From: Hymenobacter arizonensis | GTDB taxonomy: Bacteria; Bacteroidota; Bacteroidia; Cytophagales; Hymenobacteraceae | Assembly: GCF_900115775.1 (NCBI RefSeq) | Contig: NZ_FOXS01000010.1 | Coordinates: forward strand, 1 to 64,000 | Direction of reading: 5' to 3' | DNA: 64,000 bases | Shown here: piece after piece, positions 26,701 to 34,146 of the stretch | Layout of the letters: each line of letters begins with the position of its first letter | Numbering within the stretch: position 1 is the first letter of the stretch | Notes under the pieces: generated by a model | What the model was told of the DNA's origin: nothing | The model's database searches: none | Seen by the model: only the letters and a program-made list of their open reading frames with translations | Position numbers and translations under genes: made by a program

Positions 26701-28167
26701 ATCGACTTCGTTCTTATATAATCGGGTGTAACGCGTCAGCGGCACGGCCAGCCGTTGCGACTTATACATTGCCTCTGCTATTTCCGTCAGCAAGCTGCGC
26801 AGCTTAACAGGGTCAGGGGCTGAAACTTCACCGGTGGGTGGAGTAGGCCTCATCACTTTCTGCTCATACAGTTGGTCATATAGCGCCTGCAAGGTGATGA
26901 GGCCGGTTAGGTCGGTCGTCGCCTCCAACTGGCAGAAAATGCGCAAGTGCAGGGGGATGGCAAGCAAGGCCCGTAGAGTTGGAGTCAGGGTTTGCCCGGC
27001 AAATGCAGAGGCAGCCACTACCGTGTCAATCTGCTCGGGGGTAAGGCGAGCAACTTCAAAGCGGGTCTTGCCCTTGTAGGTTTGAAGCAGTGGGTCCGTT
27101 TCGAGGTCAAATGTGCGGCACGAAATCAGCACCCGTACATCAGGCTGGCGCAGCAGAAACTGTATCAGTTCGCGGTAGCTGCCTAATGCTTCCCGATTAG
27201 CCGACAGGCTTTGAGAGAGAGCATCCAATTGGTCAATTAGCACTACCACCTGTTTGTTATCAGGTTGGCGTGCCCACGCTAACGCTTCGGCAAAGTCATT
27301 GGTACCTGCACCGTGTAGTATGCGCTGAGCTAACTGCGCGTAGGTTGGAGCAGCTAAGCGGTCAGCTTTTAACGCCAGGACTATTACCCCCTGTGCCTGC
27401 AACCCTGCCAGGACATCCTGCATAATCACAGTTTTACCAAGGCCGGCTCCGCCTTCTAAAACTGCTAGAGGCGTTTCTTGGCTCTGCAGCGCTGTTTGTG
27501 TCCACAGTATCAAACGTGCGGTTTCTGCACGGTCGAGGTGAATACCCGCATTAGGAATATCATGGTCAGCTCCCATTAAACTCAACGATGCGGCTGAGAA
27601 TGTATTAAGCACTCGGGTTGCGCGTGCTATGTCATCCGATTCGTCAGGCTTAGTAGTTACTGCATGTACAATGGTTGTCAGTAAATCGTTTGTAGTGTCT
27701 CGCTGCTGCTCGGCCTGAGAATTTGCCCGAAATTGTTCGGCTGCCAAATTTTCAGTGGCATAAAGCGTAAGCAGTTTGCTATCAGCTTCTATAAATGACT
27801 TTACACGGGCCGAAAATTCGTCTAATTCCTGCTGGGTAGGCTGAGCCATGTGTTGCAGTAAATCGGCCGGAATGTCAGCAATCAGTAGCTCCCTGTTTTC
27901 AGCATAAAAGCGGTGTGACAATGCCCACTTCAGTGCCCATTGAGATTGCCAGAAAGGGAATTTGGCTGCTTGAGTCACCTCCGGATATTTCTGCCGGTAC
28001 TCATCAAGCAGCCGTTGGACAACGCTATAAAGCCGGTCGCGGAATGGCGATTTAGAACTAGAAGCCTTTTTTAGCTTGTCTACGCCTTCCTTAAGCGCCA
28101 AAGAGGTAACGGCTTTGCCAAGTCCTAATTCGGCAAAAAATGCGGCAGCGGTAATGGTCCCTAGCAT
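23737..28167 (-). CDS. Giant NACHT-type STAND ATPase, probable defence protein
   Basis: A ~1476-residue protein from the ATG of MLGTITAAAFFAELGLGKAV. Residues 1-170 are a helical N-terminal domain without clear catalytic residues. The NACHT NTPase covers ~175-450: Walker A EGGAGLGKTVI near 240, Walker B QVVVLIDQLDAL near 308, and DVRVLISCRTFDLETDP as sensor. About 1000 further residues are helical repeats, rich in LL.L..A patterns (HEAT/TPR-like), the likely sensing part. Bacterial NACHT proteins of this plan (Avs and bNACHT types) detect phage proteins and trigger abortive infection through the N-terminal effector. It is one gene, between the AbiE-like pair and a PIN-like gene. Confidence 0.82.
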   Translation of the reverse strand: MLGTITAAAFFAELGLGKAVTSLALKEGVDKLKKASSSKSPFRDRLYSVVQRLLDEYRQKYPEVTQAAKFPFWQSQWALKWALSHRFYAENRELLIADIPADLLQHMAQPTQQELDEFSARVKSFIEADSKLLTLYATENLAAEQFRANSQAEQQRDTTNDLLTTIVHAVTTKPDESDDIARATRVLNTFSAASLSLMGADHDIPNAGIHLDRAETARLILWTQTALQSQETPLAVLEGGAGLGKTVIMQDVLAGLQAQGVIVLALKADRLAAPTYAQLAQRILHGAGTNDFAEALAWARQPDNKQVVVLIDQLDALSQSLSANREALGSYRELIQFLLRQPDVRVLISCRTFDLETDPLLQTYKGKTRFEVARLTPEQIDTVVAASAFAGQTLTPTLRALLAIPLHLRIFCQLEATTDLTGLITLQALYDQLYEQKVMRPTPPTGEVSAPDPVKLRSLLTEIAEAMYKSQRLAVPLTRYTRLYKNEVDYALSQNLLVAVPGGKQIQFFHQSFFDYLFAREFVESGQQLADLIAEGHQGLFIRSAVNQVLQYLRPFDDRAYLQNVQELLLHPDQYRLHIRLLVVQQFGAIADPNASEQQFAKRHLLSSPDMADIFYESVRSAGWASWLIKQDVVLKLIQRPTELTRSEQNFLWYLARQQPALAIEVLTHATPDEHSGPRVSWMLSQAAETTEPGFDTVFARFASAAEAADSWQYWHTLEERATIDPKATAERLFEALKEETWLRYGEGKRRRNIDEWQAQQVAEKLLQAHPAVGFGVLKRLLEYWIEERRVDRLRDAGYDVEVGSIISDSEFAMHTPGDGNAYSLTAKLYDLTQQHLEETARLDPAQARLLLDDWPRSAMRSLLQLTCATYLANPTAFIPDIFELLSRPALLEDVHGGGHLNYYLRELLTHSYPHFTSEQQALLHGCILRTEYKLDWDRRHEPVERDAKHVCRHMYSRNGRLTYGYLAAIPGVATHHNADVKRRYQELNRRFGIVENKAPQGMRTRIGDPSPFTHEQVKLLQPTDWLGAFREHQRPKGEFPFDSYAPGLARHFGEVVKADPLRMLVVLDMLLNPDNQDIPARHLREGLAGLADSPGMNLTQYTGLILRGIANNQISLDDTEGLRLLEKCVRDGRADDRVVELLAQVAVAHRHDQHAVTGDSVDELMDGINTTGGHAIGGLLHCWQMVEHTDLIMDTLRQIGHDGSGAVRAAALRVLSLLTHLLEPATQPIVDVFLALVGTNYRLLKFTSDTLRPLLRPHLAELEPLFTAALAEPVCQEQVAHSLTLAWAWNIPGAYELLQTYWQHSSPARVSSLRLLMHEYSQLSASQKLLAQQMFQELLAYNDKELEDAYEICFHWLTAADFPIWLPLIQAYIAAPVGMGRSRTFYDFLQLCVQDYPAECIELAAAFDGHAAPEMQRNALDKKPLELLLSAYHVLTEIDAGAPQLELAMETFDRMLQQPAYRSGAAEALALVDRG

Positions 28168-28215
28168 GTATAAATGTGAAGTCAGCAGGTAGAATTCTAA
28201 TGGACAGCTGCTCAC

Positions 28216-28608
28216 CTAAAAGCACTCCAATTTTTCTATAGGCCAAACTGACAGACAATAAAGCTTTGATGGTGCGGCACTAAGGTCGCAGATTGAAGCC
28301 CTTACTCAGACCCATATGGAGCGGCCATAAAAAAATTAATTGTTTTTATGCAGATGAAGGCCCCTGCCATTGAATAACTGTTGGAACTGGGCTAAATCGT
28401 AAGCAACAAAGCGGAGTTGCTTACAGCTCGGCGAGGGGAAACCTTCCGCTTGGCAGGCCGGGGCCCCAGGGGTTGCGCGGGGCACTTTTGGTACCCCAAA
28501 GTCCGACTTTTTGGCTTCCCTTTATTCTAGGATGTTAGCACGAATCTGGTCGATTTGCGCATGGTGCCGGTGTGATGGTGGAATTGGGGAGCAAAGAATA
28601 TATCCTTT
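28216..28608. other. Stretch without a supported gene
   Basis: Contains a small hairpin, TAAGCAAC (28400-28407) with GTTGCTTA (28416-28423), and the NACHT promoter region. No coding signal seen. Confidence 0.4.
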
Positions 28609-30054
28609 TCAAGAAACTTCACTAACGGATTCCTTTTGCTTAGTTGCCACTACGTAGGTCAAAAGAGGCCTTTTGTTTTCTTTATCCTTTTCTAATATCA
28701 CAACCCCACCGTCAAACGTCCAGAAAAACTTAACCTCGCTTTCTCCATAAACAAATTCTTTCTTTTTTCTCTCAAGTTCCTCCTTATTATCGTAGCCAAA
28801 GAAACTTGTAACTCGGTCAATAACTCTTTCGCACTCTGTGTAGTAAACAAAACTTGAATAATTCTTAAAAACCTTTTTAAAAATTAAAGCAAACCCTTCT
28901 TGCTTAGGGTACCATTCGTAGATAGCATAATTAAAGAAATCAAAATAAAATACAGGCAACTTGAATGCGCGCGTATCTCCTTCATCTTCATTATTTGACT
29001 CGTAATATTCAACAATATTCTCAGCCTCTAGAAGCTCAACAGCTTCATTAATAAAGTGAACTCCTTCTTTGTTTATATGAAGTTTGTCTTTAACAACTTT
29101 TATGAACTCATTTGACTCCAATACAATAGTGGGAATATTAAACTCTTTGAATAATACTTGAGTTTTAATGCGAAGCTTTGTATCATCAACAACAAAGTAG
29201 TCACAGTAGGCTGAATAGAAAGAATGTTGTCCATCAGCTTGAATGTTCTGCATACTATCTGTTGTCTTTGGAAGCTTATCAGGCTTATATCCCAGCATAT
29301 CCAACATTAAATACGCAGTCGTATAATACTCAAATCCAGTGGCAGGCTCCTTCTTGTGCTTGAAACAAGTGTTTATGTATTCTCGAAATGTCAATTTCGT
29401 GTTTAGCCTTTCTAAAAACTGGTCTATATTTTTAACAACTGTTTCAACATTCCAATTTCCAGAAGCAGGCTCAAGCTTAAACCCTTTTTCACCAATGGAT
29501 TTTCTAAAATCTTTATAATATTCTCTGTCTTGATGCAGCTTCTGAGAAAAAGGAACCATGCCTTTCATTAAATCCCACATCGAAGAGCTATTAGATAAAT
29601 TAGGAAACATTTTCTGTAGCATCTCACGATTCTCGTCAGTTACTTCTATTCCTGCAGGCTGAAGCTGAAACAAAGATTTCATCAGACCACCGACAGCTCT
29701 TCCTAGCTCATTATCACCCAAGTCATTCAATATTTTCTCCATGTCCATCTGAGAGAAAATATCTTCACTGTCCTTTTCTATTTCAAGATAGTCTTTAGGT
29801 GAACCCATCAATATTTCCATTCCTTCTTTACCCCATCTCATAAAATGATTTTCAGAAAGGTATTCAAGACTCTCTAAGTCTGTTCCGAATAAATCATTGT
29901 CTGGCCTGTAACTCTTCATTAAATCCTTGAAGTGAGCAGGAGTATATGGAAATTGTAGTGACTTTTTATTTTTAGCAATAAACTCACGGATATCCTTAAA
30001 CTCATCTCGCTTAAAGTTGCTGACGACATTCCAATCAAGATAAACTCTTATCAT
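28609..30054 (-). CDS. Low-GC PIN-like nuclease candidate
   Basis: A 481-residue protein whose AT-rich, Lys/Ile/Asn-rich composition is sharply unlike its neighbours. It opens MIRVYLDWNVVSNFK, a first strand with Asp7 as in PIN domains, and later has SFYSAYCDYFVVDDTKLRIK then FNIPTIVLES, the usual PIN pattern of an acidic pair on the last strands. The ~250 residues between would be an inserted helical region. The C-terminal ~130 residues (FKNYSSFVYYTECERVIDRV, KFFWTFDGGVVILEKD) form another, unassigned domain. PIN proteins cut RNA; a solitary large one in a defence island could be an abortive-infection nuclease. The fold is inferred from these motifs only. Confidence 0.7.
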   Translation of the reverse strand: MIRVYLDWNVVSNFKRDEFKDIREFIAKNKKSLQFPYTPAHFKDLMKSYRPDNDLFGTDLESLEYLSENHFMRWGKEGMEILMGSPKDYLEIEKDSEDIFSQMDMEKILNDLGDNELGRAVGGLMKSLFQLQPAGIEVTDENREMLQKMFPNLSNSSSMWDLMKGMVPFSQKLHQDREYYKDFRKSIGEKGFKLEPASGNWNVETVVKNIDQFLERLNTKLTFREYINTCFKHKKEPATGFEYYTTAYLMLDMLGYKPDKLPKTTDSMQNIQADGQHSFYSAYCDYFVVDDTKLRIKTQVLFKEFNIPTIVLESNEFIKVVKDKLHINKEGVHFINEAVELLEAENIVEYYESNNEDEGDTRAFKLPVFYFDFFNYAIYEWYPKQEGFALIFKKVFKNYSSFVYYTECERVIDRVTSFFGYDNKEELERKKKEFVYGESEVKFFWTFDGGVVILEKDKENKRPLLTYVVATKQKESVSEVS

Positions 30055-30094
30055 AATATTCCTTAATTTATGTTCAAAATGAAGTTAAAATTTT

Positions 30095-30425
30095 CAGAAT
30101 CTCTCTTCCACTTTTTGCCCTCGGCCAGCACGGGGCCGTTGGTGAACGGAATGATGCCCTAGTCGTTGCGCACTTGGCGCAGCAGGCCGGTGCGGCGGCT
30201 GAAGGTAAGCGTTACGCCATTGGCGGTGGCGGTGTAGAGCGAGTCGGTTTCGGTGAGGCTGGCTGTGACGGGGCCGGTGGTGGGCACCAGGCGCTGGGCC
30301 ACCTGCGCGGTGTGGGCAATGGGTCAGCACCAGGTTTAGATTTCGCGGCTGGTGGTGTCGGTGGCGATTACTTACAGCACGTCGGCCTGTGCCCAGTCGG
30401 CGGGCAGGTTCAGCTTGAGCGAGCC
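30095..30425 (-). pseudogene. Remnant of an exported carbohydrate-active-type gene
   Basis: The minus strand gives VAQRLVPTTGPVTASLTETD, SLYTATANGVTLTFSRRTGL, LRQVRND, TAG, GIIPFTNGPVLAEGKKW, preceded in the same phase by LKLNLPADWAQADVL, TAA, VIATDTTSREI, TAA. Several stops in a continuous protein-like frame mark a dead fragment. The text TFSRRTGLLRQVRND resembles the end domain of family 2 glycosidases. Not expressed. Confidence 0.55.
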
Positions 30426-30444
30426 TGCCCGCCGACTGGGCACA
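30388..30444. repeat. 21-bp perfect inverted repeat (fold-back)
   Basis: TGTGCCCAGTCGGCGGGCAG-G (30388-30408) and its exact complement at 30424-30444 are separated by 15 bases. It is part of the dead fragment. A template-switch inversion is the simple origin; no T run follows, so a terminator is less likely. Confidence 0.7.
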
Positions 30445-30545
30445 GCATTCTTACTGAGGAGCAAGCAGGGATTCTGGCTACTATAGGGCGGAAAAAATTC
30501 GGTATGCATCGAAGTATCATTATAATTATATTATTATGCATAAGC

Positions 30546-30716
30546 CGCAAAGACTGACTATATTCGTTTGACAAACGAGCGTTCTTGCTAAGTAAGCCCC
30601 TGCCCAAAGGCCAATTGTCACGTTTGTTGAACGGTCGTTTGGGTTTAGAGACAGCTGGCTTTACATGTTGTAAACGAGCGTTTACAGAATGGAAAGGCAG
30701 GGGCCATTCTACAAAC
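30546..30716. repeat. Cluster of boundary-type palindromes
   Basis: Within 170 bases: CGTTTGACAAACGAGCG (~30548), CACGTTTGTTGAACGGTCG (~30618), TGTAAACGAGCGTTTACA (~30669, perfect 8-bp arms) and CTACAAACGTTCC (~30709). All are built on CGTTTA/TAAACG with GAGCG or GGTCG, as at 1556, 4327 and 5271. No gene lies here (30426-30908). Confidence 0.5.
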
Positions 30717-30908
30717 GTTCCTCTGTCGATGCTAGACGCAGACGATTAACAAAACGCTGGCCGCCTGAATTGTGTGTTGATTTGGGAACTGGTGGACGAT
30801 AATGAGAACGCTGGCCTTTCTGCCGAGGATAACTTAATGCTCTTTCTCGCTTTATCAGTGCTAGTGGAAGTCAAGAGGGCCCGTTTCTTGGCATGGCCGT
30901 GCGCTGGC

Positions 30909-31712
30909 TTAAGGCACAGTCTGGTTTCCTTCTTGGTGAGAACGCAACCGGATTACTATGGGTGGAAGCCCGTGCTGGGGAATCCCATCCGGCCCGTGTT
31001 CGCGCTGCCATTGCTGTAGCAGGCCGGTGCTTTGCTGCTCGAGTTGCAGGATGACCCGATTGAAAATATCAGCCGCTTCGTCTAGGGAAACTTGGATGTA
31101 GGCATGCTTGGGAATTTTGTTGCCCTTTTGCCCCGGCTCGCGCTTAATATAAATCAAGTTGAAATCGTAGACCCCGGTGCAGTTCAGAAAGCGCACGTCG
31201 TTGGGCTGCACCTTGGCTTTGGTGAAATCAGCTGGGCCTCGAGTAACCCCCGTAGCCCAGGTAAACACCTCTTCGTTGGCACCCGCCTGGGAACGATACC
31301 GCCAGTATATGTCGCCGAACACGGAGTCGCCAGCGTTTTGGAAATAGTGTTCTAGCCGCTCGTCCAAGTGTTGGAAGGAATCACGGATGTCTTTGATATC
31401 GCCCATGATTCGTCGCGTCTGAACATCGGCCCCGGACAGCTTAACAAAAGGCCAAAATCGCTGGGCTCGGCGCATGGCGTCCATGATTTCCCACACTTCT
31501 GAGATAGCAACTTGCACGTTAAACCAGCGATTATCCTCTTCGCTCGCGGCGCTGTAAACCAACACCCTTTCGTGGAGGCGGTGGGAAACGGCTTCTAACC
31601 CTGCCAATACCGTAGCCAAGGCGTTATAAGCAAGCGCAGTTTTTTTGTTCGGATGTAGAAATGGTATTCTCTGGAAGGAGGTGACTCCGGTCAAGGAAAT
31701 CGTAAAGGACAT
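30909..31712 (-). CDS. Orphan protein with HEPN-like RX4H motif
   Basis: A 267-residue helical protein. IMGDIKDIRDSFQHLDERLE contains R-DSFQ-H, the RX4H motif of HEPN ribonuclease-like domains, in a helix context typical for them (IRx..HxDER). The rest (NVQVAISEVWEIMDAMRRAQ, VRFLNCTGVYDFNLIYIKRE) is not assigned. HEPN proteins are common RNases in toxin-antitoxin and abortive-infection systems. The surrounding genes are defence or mobile genes, which supports the reading weakly. Confidence 0.6.
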   Translation of the reverse strand: MSFTISLTGVTSFQRIPFLHPNKKTALAYNALATVLAGLEAVSHRLHERVLVYSAASEEDNRWFNVQVAISEVWEIMDAMRRAQRFWPFVKLSGADVQTRRIMGDIKDIRDSFQHLDERLEHYFQNAGDSVFGDIYWRYRSQAGANEEVFTWATGVTRGPADFTKAKVQPNDVRFLNCTGVYDFNLIYIKREPGQKGNKIPKHAYIQVSLDEAADIFNRVILQLEQQSTGLLQQWQREHGPDGIPQHGLPPIVIRLRSHQEGNQTVP

Positions 31713-31793
31713 AAAGAAAAAAGGCTTATGCTTAACCCACGAGACACTGAATGGGACATGGGCACTGATTCGGAATAACTCCGGAAGGTAAGG

Positions 31794-32109
31794 TTATAAC
31801 TGCTTGTCGTTCGTGGGTGAGTTGATCCCACGCACCGCGTGGGCCTTGCTGATAGCGGCGTAGCGTCGCTCGATGATGGCGACCTCTTGCTGGCTTTGGC
31901 CAAGCTGGTGACAAAGCCCACGAGGGCGTTGACCGACGCGGGCAGGGCGTCATGGTGGTTAGCGCACCACGTACCGAACCGCTTCAGGTACGCCGCGTAA
32001 GCCCGGGCCGTGTTAGCGGTCCCGTCGCATTGCGGGCGGCTACGCCGGTGTGGTGGGCCATGCCGACGGCATGCAAGGTTACCGTGTCAGGCTTTTCCAA
32101 GTGGTGCAT
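31794..32109 (-). pseudogene. N-terminal part of a decayed tyrosine recombinase
   Basis: From the ATG at 32109 the frame gives MHHLEKPDTVTLHAVGMAHH, then sense continues in other phases: GTANTARAYAAYLKRFGTWC, ANHHDALPASVNALVGFVTS, LAKA, and QEVAIIERRYAAISKAHAVR, ending TAA at 31794. This is the core-binding domain (NTARAYAAYLKRF..WC) seen in the intact enzyme at 32251 (NTQRGYAADLRSFADYC). Two frameshifts are needed and the catalytic domain is missing. It points away from the intact gene across a perfect palindrome. Confidence 0.65.
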
Positions 32110-32155
32110 ATATTAAGGAGTAAAACCAGCCCTTTTCGGACTTTTCCAAAGACGA

Positions 32156-32196
32156 AAAATCACTACCGATAATTGATGTTTATCGGTAGTGATTTT
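32156..32196. repeat. 17-7-17 palindrome between divergent recombinases
   Basis: AAAATCACTACCGATAA (32156-32172), spacer TTGATGT, TTATCGGTAGTGATTTT (32180-32196): perfect arms. The layout is that of a tyrosine-recombinase core site with a 7-base crossover region. It lies 55 bases before the intact integrase gene. Confidence 0.6.
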
Positions 32197-32250
32197 GTAG
32201 TTTTGGGCACCCGTCGAAAACCGAGGACCTACTCCTTATATATACATTGC

Positions 32251-33231
32251 ATGGAAACGTCGTCCCAACTGCCGGTCCTCATCCCCACCCGGAGCCACTC
32301 GCTGGTGGAGATGCCGGCCTCGGTCGGGCGCTACGCCGAAGCCGGGCTGCAGGGCGCGGCCAACACCCAGCGCGGGTACGCCGCCGACCTGCGCAGCTTC
32401 GCGGACTACTGCCAGCACCACGGGCTCGGCTACCTGCCCGCCGACGTGAGCACCGTGGCCGGCTACGCCTCGCAGCTGGCCGACCGCGGCAAGAAGTTCG
32501 CCACCATCCGCCGGCACGTGGCCGCCATCGCCAAGCTCCACCAGCTCGGCGGCCACCCGTCGCCCACGGCCCACGAAGCGCTGGGCGTCGTGCTCGACGG
32601 CATCGGCCGGCTGTTGGGCAAGCGCCAGCGCCAGGCCCCGGCTTTTTCCGTCGCCGAACTCAAGCAGGCGGTGCGGGGCATGGACCTGGCCACGCCCACG
32701 GGCCTGCGCGACCGGGCGCTGCTGCTCTTGGGGTTTGCCGGCGCCTTCCGCCGCTCGGAGCTCGTGGCCCTCAACGTGGAGGACGTGGAACTGACCCGGC
32801 AAGCGCTGGTCATTCACCTGCAGCGCAGCAAAACCAACCAGTACGGGGAGGCCGAGGACAAGGCCGTGTTCTATTCGCCCGCGGCCGACTACTGCCCGGT
32901 GCGGGCGGTGCAGGATTGGTTGGCGGTGCTCGGTCGAACCACTGGGCCCTTGTTTATCCGCATGAACCGTGGCCGCACCGGCGAATCGGGTCGTCCCGGG
33001 CAAGCGCGGCTTTCCGACCAGAGCGTGAACGATGTGGTGCAGCGCCACCTGGGACCCGCCTACTCCGCCCACTCCCTGCGGGCTTCCTTTGTAACGGTGG
33101 CCGTGGAAGCGGGGCAGTCCAATAAGGCCATTAAAAACCAAACCAAGCAGAAAACCGACGCTATGATTGAGCGCTACGCACGCTTAGATGATGTGAAGCG
33201 ATTCAATGCGGCGCAGCACCTAGGGCTATGA
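32251..33231 (+). CDS. Tyrosine recombinase/integrase
   Basis: A 326-residue enzyme from the ATG of METSSQLPVLIPTRSHSLVE. Core-binding domain ~25-125. Catalytic set: Arg167 (GAFRRSE), Lys194 (QRSKTNQYG), His274 and Arg277 (AHSLRASF), Tyr309 (IERYARLDD). The usual second His/Trp (GHxS) is replaced in NQTKQKTD, as in many phage-type integrases of this subgroup. High GC, host-like. Next to it are a degraded sister gene and a perfect core-like palindrome, so it probably moved part of this island. Confidence 0.88.
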   Translation: METSSQLPVLIPTRSHSLVEMPASVGRYAEAGLQGAANTQRGYAADLRSFADYCQHHGLGYLPADVSTVAGYASQLADRGKKFATIRRHVAAIAKLHQLGGHPSPTAHEALGVVLDGIGRLLGKRQRQAPAFSVAELKQAVRGMDLATPTGLRDRALLLLGFAGAFRRSELVALNVEDVELTRQALVIHLQRSKTNQYGEAEDKAVFYSPAADYCPVRAVQDWLAVLGRTTGPLFIRMNRGRTGESGRPGQARLSDQSVNDVVQRHLGPAYSAHSLRASFVTVAVEAGQSNKAIKNQTKQKTDAMIERYARLDDVKRFNAAQHLGL

Positions 33232-33360
33232 AAGTCTAGCTCGACTCTGATGAGTTATAAAGTAAATAAGATTTCAAAAATTACTGAATACAGCCGCCGG
33301 AAGCATTAGACATATGAACTTGATACCATTTATAAGAAATAAGTATAACCTAAACCTATT

Positions 33361-33900
33361 TCAAAAAGAGCTTGACTTGCCTGATAAAGGCAAGTCCATA
33401 TACATTTCATAAGTTTGGTTTGGTCCACTAGATCGGAATACCCGCAGGGTTTGTGCGATAAAGTCTACGGGATGCAACCAATGCTGAGTAGCCTGCTCGT
33501 ACACAGTTGAGAGTGTGGTAGTAGTTGTGCCGTTGCTTAAGTGGGCAAGTGTAAGATGTGGAACGTAGGCTGAGCCTTCAAAGTAAGCAATTCGTTCTGG
33601 CTCTGGTGGGTTAATGATAGCCAACAGTGACTGGTGTAGCGCTACCAACCCTGCAGATTCGACGCGCCAATACACAACGGTGGAAGAAAAATGTCCGATG
33701 CCGTCTAGTTGTACGGCTATAGGCGTCGCATCTTGGCAGAAAGACTGCACTGCGGGAAGCCATAGATTCTCATCTGACAATGAGTTAGGAGCCTTAACAG
33801 TAATATGAGCAGGCAAAGTAGGCTGTCCCCATTGAGCGCGAAACAACTCTATCTGCATTGCTAATTCAATTGGCGGCACAACAGCAAGAAAATACTTCAT
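33361..33900 (-). CDS. 2H phosphoesterase (LigT / 2'-5' RNA ligase type)
   Basis: A 179-residue protein with both HxT motifs of the 2H superfamily: His32-Ile-Thr34 in PAHITVKAP and His115-Leu-Thr117 in VPHLTLAHL, about 80 residues apart as expected. LigT-like enzymes open or close 2'-5' or cyclic phosphodiester bonds in RNA or nucleotides. It stands alone, pointing away from the CBASS operon that starts 247 bases later. Phage Acb1, which destroys CBASS messengers, is also a 2H enzyme, so a role in messenger turnover is possible but unproved. Confidence 0.88.
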   Translation of the reverse strand: MKYFLAVVPPIELAMQIELFRAQWGQPTLPAHITVKAPNSLSDENLWLPAVQSFCQDATPIAVQLDGIGHFSSTVVYWRVESAGLVALHQSLLAIINPPEPERIAYFEGSAYVPHLTLAHLSNGTTTTTLSTVYEQATQHWLHPVDFIAQTLRVFRSSGPNQTYEMYMDLPLSGKSSSF

Positions 33901-34146
33901 ATGACAGGATGGCGTTTAAGAAACCTTTGCTAACTGCCAAACCAGTAGGTGAAATTGGCAGTTACGTCTTTTATTAAAAAGCATTTTCGTTCTACACTGC
34001 CATTTTAACAACATCGAGAACTAATTTCATTAGCCTAAAGTGCTATGAAGTCCAACTATGGCACTGCTTATGCTAACGAAAGGTAGAGCAGGAAATACCA
34101 AAATCACGGTGCTTTTGGTGCATATTCCACTGTTCCCCTTTACTCT

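Noticed and set aside
32247..33125. Long frames on both strands overlapping the integrase
   Set aside because: Shadows; the integrase frame has all catalytic residues.
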